From Pseudorhodobacter sp. MZDSW-24AT (GTDB taxonomy: Bacteria > Pseudomonadota > Alphaproteobacteria > Rhodobacterales > Rhodobacteraceae): a DNA stretch of 64,000 nucleotides. The translations under genes were made by a program, and so were the position numbers. Positions 17,436-25,332 of the stretch are shown in pieces. The first letter of the stretch is position 1; every line of letters begins with the position of its first letter. A model generated the notes under the pieces. That model made no database searches. It worked only from the letters and a program-made list of their open reading frames with translations, and was not told the DNA's origin. The stretch spans positions 310,001 to 374,000 of the forward strand of contig NZ_PGOI01000002.1 in assembly GCF_002794355.1 (NCBI RefSeq). The letters run 5' to 3'.

Positions 17436-19556
17436 ATGACCGACTGGGACCCGTCCAAACCCATCCTCGAGATCGAGAACCTCTCGATCTCCTTCTTCAC
17501 CCGCACCCGCGAAATCCCGGCGGTGATGGATTTTTCCTGCAGCGTGATGCCGGGCGAGGCGATGGGGCTGGTGGGCGAATCCGGCTGCGGCAAATCCACG
17601 GTGGCGCTGGCGGTGATGCGCGATCTGGGCCGCACGGGCCGCATCACCGGCGGCCACATCCGCTTCAAGGGCCGCGATCTCACCACCCTGACCGAGGAAG
17701 AGCTGCGCCACATCCGCGGCTCGGAAATCGCGATGATCTATCAAGAACCCATGGCCTCGCTGAACCCGGCCATGCGCATCGGCGACCAGCTCGCCGAAGT
17801 GCCGATGCTGCATCAGGGCATGGCGCGGGCCGAGGCGCTCAAACGCGCGCGCGAGATCGTCGCCGATGTCCGCCTCCCCGATCCCGACCGCATCCTGCGC
17901 GCCTATCCGCATCAGCTCTCGGGGGGCCAGCAGCAGCGCATCGTGATCGCCATGGCGCTGATGGCCAAGCCGGCGCTCTTGATCCTGGATGAGCCCACCA
18001 CCGCGCTCGATGTCACCGTCGAGGCAGGCATCGTCGATCTGGTGAAAGAACTGGGCGAGAAATACGGCACCTCGATGCTGTTCATCTCGCACAACCTCGG
18101 CCTCATCCTTGATGTCTGCGACCGGCTCTGCGTGATGTATTCCGGCGAGGCGGTGGAAACCGGCACCGTGCACGAGGTCTTCGACCAGATGCGCCACCCC
18201 TATACGCAGGCGCTGTTCCGCTCGATCCCGCTGCCCGGTGCCGACAAGAACGCAAGCCCCCTGATCGCCATTCCCGGCAACTTCCCCTTGCCGCATGAGC
18301 GCCCCCCCGGCTGCAACTTTGGTCCGCGCTGCGATTACTTCCGCGACGGGTTCTGCAATGCCACCGAGGTGCCGATGGAAGCGGTCCCCGGCCATGACCG
18401 CCACGCCACCCGCTGCCTGCGCTGGCCCGAAATCGACTGGAACGCCCCGCCCAAGATCGGGCGCGTCACCGAAAAACGGCCACCCGGGCGGCTGGTCCTC
18501 AAGATGGAGGATCTCAAGAAATATTACGAAGTCTCCTCCGGCGCCTTTGGCGGTGGGGCGGAAAAGGTGGTCAAGGCCAACGAATCCCTCTCCTTTGAAG
18601 CGCATGAAAACGAAACGCTGGCCATCGTGGGCGAATCCGGCTGCGGCAAGTCCACCTTCGCCAAGGTGCTGATGGGGCTGGAAACCGCCACCAGCGGCTC
18701 GATCATGCTGTTTGACGAAAACGTGCAGGACACGCCGATTCAGGCCCGCAACACCGATACGGTCTCCAAACTGCAAATGGTGTTCCAAAACCCCTTCGAC
18801 ACCCTGAACCCCTCGATGACCGTGGGCCGTCAGATCATCCGCGCGCTGGAGATTTTCCAGAAAGGCAATTCCGATGCCGAGCGCGAAGAGATGATGCTCC
18901 ACCTGCTCGACATGGTGAAACTGCCGCGCGCCTTTGCCGAACGCATGCCGCGCCAGCTTTCGGGCGGGCAGAAACAGCGCGTCGGCATCGCCCGCGCCTT
19001 TGCGGGCGGCGCCAAGGTGGTGGTGGCCGATGAACCGGTCTCGGCCCTCGACGTCTCGGTGCAGGCGGCGGTGACTGATCTTCTGATGGACATTCAGCGC
19101 GAAAACCACACCACGCTTTTGTTCATCAGCCATGACCTCAGCATCGTGCGCTATCTCAGCGACCGGGTGATGGTGATGTATCTGGGCCATGTCGTGGAAC
19201 TGGGCACCACCGATCAGGTCTTCGCTCCGCCCTATCACCCCTATACCGAGGCGCTGCTGTCGGCCGTGCCCATCGCCGACACCCGCGTGAAAAAGCGCCG
19301 CATCGTGCTGGAAGGCGACATTCCCTCCGCGATGAATCCGCCACCCGGCTGCCCTTTCCAGACGCGCTGCCGCTGGAAGCGGCTGGTCCCCGACGCCAAA
19401 TGCGAAACCCAGATGCCGCCCGTAAAGGTCCTCGCGGGGGGGCATCAGATCAAATGTCACCTGACCGACGCGCAATTGGCGCAGATGGAACCGGTGCTCA
19501 CGCGCGTCACCGACAGCGCGGGCGGAACCGGCGGCGCCTCCGGCGGGAGTATTTAA
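17436..19556 (+). CDS. Fused double-ATPase subunit of peptide-type ABC importer (DppD-DppF fusion)
   Basis: One 706-residue polypeptide carries both nucleotide-binding domains, which are usually separate DppD and DppF. Domain 1 has Walker A GESGCGKST at 47-55, signature LSGGQQQR and Walker B LLILDEPT. Domain 2 has a second GESGCGKST, LSGGQKQR and VVVADEPVSALD. Each ends in an oligopeptide-transporter C-terminal segment with clustered cysteines (PPGCNFGPRCDYFRDGFCN and PPGCPFQTRCRWK); such clusters bind iron-sulfur centres in some OppD/DppD proteins. The start MTDWDPSKP follows AAAGGAAC. The last codons (GGSI) are formed by a copy of the intergenic repeat. Confidence 0.93.
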   Translation: MTDWDPSKPILEIENLSISFFTRTREIPAVMDFSCSVMPGEAMGLVGESGCGKSTVALAVMRDLGRTGRITGGHIRFKGRDLTTLTEEELRHIRGSEIAMIYQEPMASLNPAMRIGDQLAEVPMLHQGMARAEALKRAREIVADVRLPDPDRILRAYPHQLSGGQQQRIVIAMALMAKPALLILDEPTTALDVTVEAGIVDLVKELGEKYGTSMLFISHNLGLILDVCDRLCVMYSGEAVETGTVHEVFDQMRHPYTQALFRSIPLPGADKNASPLIAIPGNFPLPHERPPGCNFGPRCDYFRDGFCNATEVPMEAVPGHDRHATRCLRWPEIDWNAPPKIGRVTEKRPPGRLVLKMEDLKKYYEVSSGAFGGGAEKVVKANESLSFEAHENETLAIVGESGCGKSTFAKVLMGLETATSGSIMLFDENVQDTPIQARNTDTVSKLQMVFQNPFDTLNPSMTVGRQIIRALEIFQKGNSDAEREEMMLHLLDMVKLPRAFAERMPRQLSGGQKQRVGIARAFAGGAKVVVADEPVSALDVSVQAAVTDLLMDIQRENHTTLLFISHDLSIVRYLSDRVMVMYLGHVVELGTTDQVFAPPYHPYTEALLSAVPIADTRVKKRRIVLEGDIPSAMNPPPGCPFQTRCRWKRLVPDAKCETQMPPVKVLAGGHQIKCHLTDAQLAQMEPVLTRVTDSAGGTGGASGGSI

Positions 19557-19567
19557 GAAAGGTGCAA
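19545..19567 (+). repeat. Intergenic repeat, subfamily 2, copy C
   Basis: GGGAGTATTT-AAG-AAAGGTGCAA, preceded by GC-rich CTCCGGC. The first part lies inside the 3' end of the fused ATPase gene and supplies its stop codon (TAA at 19554-19556). Subfamily 2 flanks are identical in the two arms at 28529-28612. Confidence 0.75.
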
Positions 19568-19570
19568 TGG

Positions 19571-19592
19571 CAAAGGGCGCCTAGGCCCTTTG
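19571..19592. terminator. Bidirectional terminator between ATPase gene and Mth938-like gene
   Basis: CAAAGGGC, loop GCCTAG, GCCCTTTG is a perfect 8-bp stem between two convergent genes, 14 bp after the plus-strand stop and directly before the minus-strand stop. No long T-run follows. Confidence 0.5.
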
Positions 19593-19593
19593 G

Positions 19594-19962
19594 TCAGCCT
19601 TTGACAGCGGCAACCGGCAACAGCGCAGTGGCGATGCGGCGGCCTTCGGACAACAGCACATTATAAGTGCGGCAGGCGGCGGGGGAATTCATCACCTCGA
19701 CCCCGATGCCCGCCGCTTCCATCGCGGCACGAAAGGCCGCGGGTGGATGCGCGATCTCGGCCCCGGTGCCCACGAACAGCACGTCAATCCGCCCGGCCAG
19801 CGAGAGCGGGGTTTCCGTGTCGTCAAACCCGCCCCACAGCCCGGCATCCCAAGGCGTGATCAGGCAGGCGCCCCGCAGAACATGCCCGCCCACCCGGAAA
19901 AAGCCGGGGCCATAGCCATCGATCGGCTTTGCGGTGCCATAGCTGATTTCCGTCAGGCGCAT
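19594..19962 (-). CDS. Mth938-like domain-containing protein
   Basis: A 122-residue small soluble protein of the Mth938/DUF498 family, related to eukaryotic NDUFAF3. Typical features are YGPGFFRVGGHVLRG near residue 18-32, DVLFVGTGAEIAHPP in the middle and VEVMNSPAACRTYNVLLSEGRR (in pieces) near the end. The start MRLTEISYG lies 4 bp after the secF stop, so it is the last gene of the yajC-secD-secF unit, a conserved alphaproteobacterial arrangement. The biochemical role in bacteria is not established; a link to membrane protein assembly is inferred from context. Confidence 0.85.
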   Translation of the reverse strand: MRLTEISYGTAKPIDGYGPGFFRVGGHVLRGACLITPWDAGLWGGFDDTETPLSLAGRIDVLFVGTGAEIAHPPAAFRAAMEAAGIGVEVMNSPAACRTYNVLLSEGRRIATALLPVAAVKG

Positions 19963-19966
19963 GGCA

Positions 19967-20938
19967 TCACGCGTCGATATTGGCGAAATCGTCGGGCGTG
20001 CCGGTCTTTGGCTTTTCCGTGCGGTCAAGCCCGATCATCAGCACCAGATTCTTGGCCATATAGACCGAGGAATAGGTGCCGATCACGATGCCGAAGGTGA
20101 TGGCAAAGACGAAGCCGCGGATCACGTCGCCGCCAAAGATCAGCATGGCGATCAGCGCGATCAGCGTGGTGCCCGTGGTCATCAAGGTGCGGCTCAGCGT
20201 TTCATTGGCCGACAGGTTCATCACATCGCGCAAGGGCATCGTCTTGTATTTGATCAGGTTCTCGCGCAGGCGGTCAAAGATCACCACGGTGTCGTTGATC
20301 GAATAGCCCAGAATCGTCAGCAGCGCCGCCACGATGGCCAGATCGAACTTGATCTGGAACAGCGCAAACACCCCAATGGTGAGGATGATGTCATGCACCA
20401 GCGCTGCGACGGCCCCAACCGCATATTGCCACTCAAAGCGCAGCCAGATGTAAACGAGGATCGCCCCCGAAGCGCCCAGCACCGCCAAGACCGCGCTCCA
20501 GATCAGCTCGCCCGAGACCTTGGGCCCCACCGATTCCACCGAAGGAAAGGTGATCGACGGGTCCACGCCTTGCAGCGCCGCCTCCACCTGCGCGATGGTT
20601 TCCGGCGTCACCGCTTCCGCACCATCTTGTGCCGCGATGCGCACCTGCGCCACGAATTGATCCTCCGCGAAAGTGGGGTCGAACACTTCGGTGATCGCCA
20701 CATCGCCCAGTTCCAGCCCGGTCAGCGCCTGACGATAGGCCGCCACATCCACCGGCTGGTTGCTTTCGGTGCGGATGGTGGTGCCGCCTTGAAAATCGAT
20801 CCCGAAGTTCAGCCCCATCACCGCCCAAAGCGCGATCGAGGCCAGCATCATGATGCAGGACCCGATCAGCATCGGCCATTGATAGGCAAAGAAGTTGATA
20901 TTGGTGTGCTCAGGCGCAAGCCGCAGACGAAAAGCCAT
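19967..20938 (-). CDS. secF: Protein translocase subunit SecF
   Basis: SecF pairs with SecD to pull proteins across the membrane using the proton gradient. The 323-residue product shows the N-terminal helix, the motif LNFGIDFQGGTTIR at about 48-61, a periplasmic domain and five further membrane helices. The conserved GYSINDTVVIFDRLRENL falls in the middle helices. It is 11 bp after secD. Confidence 0.97.
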   Translation of the reverse strand: MAFRLRLAPEHTNINFFAYQWPMLIGSCIMMLASIALWAVMGLNFGIDFQGGTTIRTESNQPVDVAAYRQALTGLELGDVAITEVFDPTFAEDQFVAQVRIAAQDGAEAVTPETIAQVEAALQGVDPSITFPSVESVGPKVSGELIWSAVLAVLGASGAILVYIWLRFEWQYAVGAVAALVHDIILTIGVFALFQIKFDLAIVAALLTILGYSINDTVVIFDRLRENLIKYKTMPLRDVMNLSANETLSRTLMTTGTTLIALIAMLIFGGDVIRGFVFAITFGIVIGTYSSVYMAKNLVLMIGLDRTEKPKTGTPDDFANIDA

Positions 20939-20949
20939 GGGTGTCTCCC

Positions 20950-22617
20950 TTACACGACAATGGTCTTGGGCCGGCGCCAGCCGATCCAGAGTTCCACCAG
21001 CACCCGCGTCACGAAGAGGGCAGTGAAGACCGAGGTCAGAATGCCGATCCCCAGCGTGATCGCAAAGCCGCGCACCGGGCCAGAGCCCACGGCGAACAGC
21101 ACGGTGGCGGTGATGAAGGTGGTGATATTGGCATCCACAATCGCCGACAGCGCCTTTTCATAGCCAAGCTGGATCGCCCGGCCCGGCACCTTGGCATTGC
21201 GCAATTCCTCGCGGATGCGTTCAAACACCAGCACATTGGCATCCACCGCCATGCCGATGGTCAGCACGATCCCGGCGATGCCCGGCAAGGTCAGCGTGCC
21301 GCCGATGGTGGAGAGCGCGCCAAACAGCAGCGCCACGTTGATCCCCAGCGCCACGGTGGCAAAGACGCCAAACAGCCCGTAGCTTGCGATCATCAGCACC
21401 AGCACCGCCGCCATGGCGATCACCGCCGCGGTCTGGCCCGCATCGATGCTGTCCTGCCCCAGTTCCGGGCCAATCGTGCGCTCTTCCAGAAAGGTCAGCT
21501 CCGCCGGCAACGCGCCCGCGCGCAACAGCACCGCAAGCTCGGTGCTGTCTTCCACCGAGAAGGACCCGGTGATGATCCCCGACCCGCCCGGAATATGGCT
21601 TTGGATCACCGGGGCGGAAATCACCTCGGAATCCAGCACGATGGCAAAGGGGGCACCGATGTTGGCGGCGGTGTAATCGCCAAACTTGCGCGCGCCTTGC
21701 GGGTTGAAGCGGAAGTTCACTGCCGGACGGTTGTTCTGATCAAAGGCAGGCTGGGCATCGACCAGCTCTTCCCCGGTCACCACCGGGGTTTCCTCGACGA
21801 TGTAGAACACCCCCGGCTCATCCATCGACGGCAGCAGCAGGTTGCGCGCGCCGGGGCTTGCGCCCGCATCGGTGCTGCGCCCGATCACCGGATGGAAGGT
21901 CAGCTTTGCGGTGGTGCCGATCAGCGCCTTCAACTCGGCAGCAGAGCCGATGCCGGGCACCTGAATCAAGATGCGGTCCGCGCCCTGCCGCTGAATCGTC
22001 GGCTCGCGCGTGCCCACTTCGTCCACCCGGCGGCGCACGATTTCAAGGCTTTGCTGGATGGTGCGGTCATCGGTGGCGGCGCGTTCGGCCTGCGACAGCT
22101 CGATCACGATTTCCAGCCCGTCAGCGGTCACGTCGATGTCGTTCTGGCCGACGCCCGTCAGACTGACGACCGGGGTGGCCAGCGCCCGCACCGATTGCAG
22201 CGCCGCCGCCATGCCGCCCGCTTCCGTAATGGCCACCCGCAAGGTGCCATCGGGGCTGGGCAGGCGGCGCACATTGCCCACCGCCTCGCGCTGATCGCGC
22301 AAGGCATCGCGGACTTCCGGCCACAGCGCATCCATCCGCGCCTTGTAGACGTCTTCCACCTTCACCTCGGCCAGAAGATGCGCGCCCCCGCGCAAATCCA
22401 GACCCAGATTCACCAGATTGGACGGCAGCCAGTTCGGCCACAGGTCCAGATCGGCCTGTTGTTCCGGCGTCGCAATGCCGCCCGCCGCCTCAACCGCGGC
22501 GCGGGCGTCATTGTGACGTTCGATATTGGTGTAGTTCAGGTTCGGAGCAGCCGCGACAATTCCCCATGCACAGATGGCAAGGATGATCACACGCTTCCAC
22601 AGCGGCATGGCGTTCAT
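20950..22617 (-). CDS. secD: Protein translocase subunit SecD
   Basis: SecD, 555 residues, has a first membrane helix and the D-motif LGLDLRGGAHLLAEV. A large periplasmic P1 domain follows (including RIQVPGI-type segment DRILIQVPGIGSAAELK). The C-terminal six-helix domain has GMAVDANVLVFERIREEL. It is 13 bp after yajC and 11 bp before secF, a standard translocase operon. Confidence 0.97.
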   Translation of the reverse strand: MNAMPLWKRVIILAICAWGIVAAAPNLNYTNIERHNDARAAVEAAGGIATPEQQADLDLWPNWLPSNLVNLGLDLRGGAHLLAEVKVEDVYKARMDALWPEVRDALRDQREAVGNVRRLPSPDGTLRVAITEAGGMAAALQSVRALATPVVSLTGVGQNDIDVTADGLEIVIELSQAERAATDDRTIQQSLEIVRRRVDEVGTREPTIQRQGADRILIQVPGIGSAAELKALIGTTAKLTFHPVIGRSTDAGASPGARNLLLPSMDEPGVFYIVEETPVVTGEELVDAQPAFDQNNRPAVNFRFNPQGARKFGDYTAANIGAPFAIVLDSEVISAPVIQSHIPGGSGIITGSFSVEDSTELAVLLRAGALPAELTFLEERTIGPELGQDSIDAGQTAAVIAMAAVLVLMIASYGLFGVFATVALGINVALLFGALSTIGGTLTLPGIAGIVLTIGMAVDANVLVFERIREELRNAKVPGRAIQLGYEKALSAIVDANITTFITATVLFAVGSGPVRGFAITLGIGILTSVFTALFVTRVLVELWIGWRRPKTIVV

Positions 22618-22630
22618 CGCGTCAGTCCCT

Positions 22631-22957
22631 TCAGGCGGCGGCCGGTTCGGTCTTGTTCATCACCGAAACGATGGTGGCCTTCACGATCTTGACCTTCACG
22701 CCCTCGGCGATTTCCACCAGAATGGTGCCATCATCATTCACATGCGTCACTTTGCCGACGATGCCGCCTTGGGTCAGCACCTGATCCCCCCGGCGCAGCG
22801 CCTCGACCAGCGCCTTATGCTCTTTGAGTTTTTTCTGCTGCGGACGGATCAGCAGGAAATACATGATCGCGAAAATCAGGATCAGCGGCACAAAGCTGGT
22901 AAAGGCAGCAGCGGCGCCGCCACCGGCGGCTTGAGCATAGGCGGGGGTTGCGAACAT
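22631..22957 (-). CDS. yajC: Preprotein translocase subunit YajC
   Basis: YajC associates with SecDF. The 108-residue product has one membrane helix (FVPLILIFAIMYFLLIRPQQKK) and a small cytoplasmic barrel with LRRGDQVLTQGGIVGKV, both diagnostic. It is the first gene of the yajC-secD-secF-Mth938 unit and divergent from serS across 244 bp. In that gap I see no gene; the promoters for both directions must lie there. Confidence 0.96.
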   Translation of the reverse strand: MFATPAYAQAAGGGAAAAFTSFVPLILIFAIMYFLLIRPQQKKLKEHKALVEALRRGDQVLTQGGIVGKVTHVNDDGTILVEIAEGVKVKIVKATIVSVMNKTEPAAA

Positions 22958-23201
22958 TCGGCATCCTCATCACTGTCGGGCGGGGAAAACCCCCGGATTT
23001 CATCGCCGCGCACCCTATCTGCGGGGGGCCACGGCTGCAAGACGGGCCCGTTTCGGGCCCAACGGGCGCTTTTGCGGCCCTTGGCTGGCCATATATGCGG
23101 CGCGGCTGCGAAATGGTAGGGCTTTTGGTCACGTTTTCGCACCACCTTTTCCCGCGCCCGCATTTGGGGCATAAGCCCGGCACAGACATCAAGAGGCCAT
23201 C

Positions 23202-24506
23202 ATGCACGACATCAAAGCCATCCGCGAAAATCCTGCCGCTTTTGATGCGGCGCTGTCTCGCCGGGGTCTTTCCGCGCTGTCGCCGCAGATTCTGGCCCTT
23301 GATGCCGACCGCCGCGCCAAGATCGTGGCCGCTGAAACCGCGCAGGCCGAACAGAACCGCGCGTCCAAAGAGGTGGGCGCCGCCAAGGCCCGCGGCGATG
23401 AGGCCGAGTTCGAACGCCTGCGCGCTTTGGTCGCGCAGAGCAAGGCCGATATCGCCCGACTGACGGCCGAAGCCGATGCGCAGGACGTGGCCTTGCGCGA
23501 TCTTCTGATGGGCATCCCCAACCTGCCCCTGCCAGAAGTTCCCGATGGCAAGGATGAGGCGGAGAATGTCGAAATCCACCGCTGGGGCACCCCGCGCGCC
23601 TTTGACTTCCCCCCGCGCGAACATTTCGAGATCCCAGCCGTCAAACCCGGGATGGACTTTGAGACCGCCGCCAAACTCTCGGGCAGCCGCTTTGTCGTGC
23701 TCAAGGGCGCGGTGATCCGCGTTCACCGCGCGCTCGCGCAATTCATGCTCGACACCCATATCGAAGAGCATGGCCTGACCGAGATGTGGACGCCCGTGCT
23801 GGTCAAGGATGACGCGATGTATGGCACCAACCAGCTGCCCAAATTCGCCGAAGACAGCTATCAAACCACCAATGGCTGGTGGCTGATCCCCACCTCTGAA
23901 GTCACGCTGACAAACTCGGTCGCGGGCGACATTCTGGACGAAGCCGTCCTGCCCATCCGCATGACCGCCCACACCCAATGCTTCCGCTCCGAAGCAGGGT
24001 CGGCAGGCAAAGACACTTCTGGCATGCTGCGCCAGCACCAGTTCGAGAAGGTGGAAATGGTCACCATCTGCACGCCCGACACCCATCTGGCCGAGCAAGA
24101 CCGCATGCGCGACTGCGCGCAGGCGATCCTTGAAAAGCTGGAAATCCCCTATCGCACCGTCACCCTTTGCACCGGCGACATGGGCTTTGGCGCGCAGCGC
24201 ACCTATGACCTCGAGGCGTGGCTCCCCGGCCAGAACACCTACCGCGAGATTTCCTCTGTCTCCACCTGCGGCCAATTTCAGGCCCGCCGCATGAATGCGC
24301 GCTACCGCGCCGCAAAGACAGAGACTGGCGGCGGCAAGCCCGAGTTCGTTGCCACGCTCAACGGCTCTGGCCTTGCTGTCGGGCGCTGCCTGATCGCCGT
24401 GCTGGAAAACGGCCAGCAGGCCGATGGCTCGGTCCTGCTTCCCGCCGTGCTACACCCCTATTTGGGCGGGCGCACGAAAATCACCGCCGATGGCCAGCTT
24501 GCGTGA
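23202..24506 (+). CDS. serS: Seryl-tRNA synthetase
   Basis: SerS charges tRNA-Ser. The 434-residue protein has the N-terminal coiled-coil arm (about 30-105, Ala/Glu/Arg-rich). The class II core has motif 2 [23 protein letters not shown] (quoted in part) and motif 3 [17 protein letters not shown] near the C-terminus. It ends [14 protein letters not shown], a usual SerS finish. The start [11 protein letters not shown] is standard, with AAGAGG upstream. Confidence 0.98.
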   Translation: MHDIKAIRENPAAFDAALSRRGLSALSPQILALDADRRAKIVAAETAQAEQNRASKEVGAAKARGDEAEFERLRALVAQSKADIARLTAEADAQDVALRDLLMGIPNLPLPEVPDGKDEAENVEIHRWGTPRAFDFPPREHFEIPAVKPGMDFETAAKLSGSRFVVLKGAVIRVHRALAQFMLDTHIEEHGLTEMWTPVLVKDDAMYGTNQLPKFAEDSYQTTNGWWLIPTSEVTLTNSVAGDILDEAVLPIRMTAHTQCFRSEAGSAGKDTSGMLRQHQFEKVEMVTICTPDTHLAEQDRMRDCAQAILEKLEIPYRTVTLCTGDMGFGAQRTYDLEAWLPGQNTYREISSVSTCGQFQARRMNARYRAAKTETGGGKPEFVATLNGSGLAVGRCLIAVLENGQQADGSVLLPAVLHPYLGGRTKITADGQLA

Positions 24507-24558
24507 AACCAAAGGGCGCGGGCGGCGTTTGTCTTTTGACACTTATCCAAGGCATATC

Positions 24559-25275
24559 ATGACCCTCCGCGCCATTTTTCTGATCCTCGCCACGCTGGCC
24601 TTCGTGCTGGCGCCCTTTTTCACCCCGTCCTTCAGCGGCTTCGATCCCAGCCTGTTCCCGGTGCCGATCGAAAACCCCGCCGTGCAACCTGCGGGCTATG
24701 CCTTTTCAATCTGGTCGGTCATCTACATCTGGCTGCTGATCCACGCCGCCTATGGCTTCTGGAAACGGGCGCATAGCCCCGATTTCGATGCCGTGCGCCT
24801 GCCGCTGCTGGTCTCGCTCTTGCTGGGCAGCCTCTGGCTTGCCATCGCCTCCAGCTATCCGGTGATCGCCACCGTCGTCATCCTCGTGATGGCCGCCACC
24901 GCGCTTGCCGCCTATTTCCACGCCGACGAATTTTATGATCGCTGGCTGCTGTCGGCCCCCTTGGCCATCTATGCGGGCTGGCTCAGCGCGGCAAGCTCGG
25001 TCTCCATCGGCATCCTGCTTGCGGGCTATGGGGTGCTCACCGATACGCAATCGGCGCTGGTGATGATCTGCGTGGTGCTGGCGGTGGCGAGCCTCGTGCA
25101 ATGGCTCCGCCCTTACATGCCGGTCTACGGGGCCACCGTGGTCTGGGCGCTGATCGGCATCATCGTGACCAATGCGCAAAGCAATGTTTTGGTGGCGGGC
25201 ACCGCCGCCGCCGCAGCGGCGGCAATGGCGGCCCTCACCTTCTATGTCTGGAGCAAGCGCCGCGTCACTCTCTGA
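24559..25275 (+). CDS. TspO/MBR-related tryptophan-rich integral membrane protein
   Basis: A 238-residue protein with about seven hydrophobic helices and little soluble sequence. The segment PAGYAFSIWSVIYIWLLIHA near residue 38-57 resembles the N-terminal part of long TspO-related tryptophan-rich sensory proteins. Tryptophans recur at helix ends (SLWLAIASS, YDRWLLSAPLAIYAGW, WLRPYMPVYGATVVWALIG). The typical 160-residue TspO signature is not clearly present, so I call only the superfamily. It lies 52 bp after serS and 57 bp before the ABC-F gene on the same strand. The ligand is unknown. Confidence 0.6.
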   Translation: MTLRAIFLILATLAFVLAPFFTPSFSGFDPSLFPVPIENPAVQPAGYAFSIWSVIYIWLLIHAAYGFWKRAHSPDFDAVRLPLLVSLLLGSLWLAIASSYPVIATVVILVMAATALAAYFHADEFYDRWLLSAPLAIYAGWLSAASSVSIGILLAGYGVLTDTQSALVMICVVLAVASLVQWLRPYMPVYGATVVWALIGIIVTNAQSNVLVAGTAAAAAAAMAALTFYVWSKRRVTL

Positions 25276-25332
25276 CGCCGCTCCCCATGCGAACGCTTGA
25301 CCTTGCGGCGTGGCTCAGGCAAGCCACGCCGC

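Noticed and set aside
13339-19475. Very long minus-strand frames (for example 13339-15006 and 17358-19475) opposite the peptide importer genes
   Set aside because: The plus-strand frames carry signal peptides, Walker motifs and permease motifs; the antisense products are compositional shadows.
22958-23201. The 244-bp gap between yajC and serS as a possible small RNA or riboswitch locus
   Set aside because: I see no strong conserved secondary structure, terminator or known aptamer core; it most likely holds two divergent promoters.
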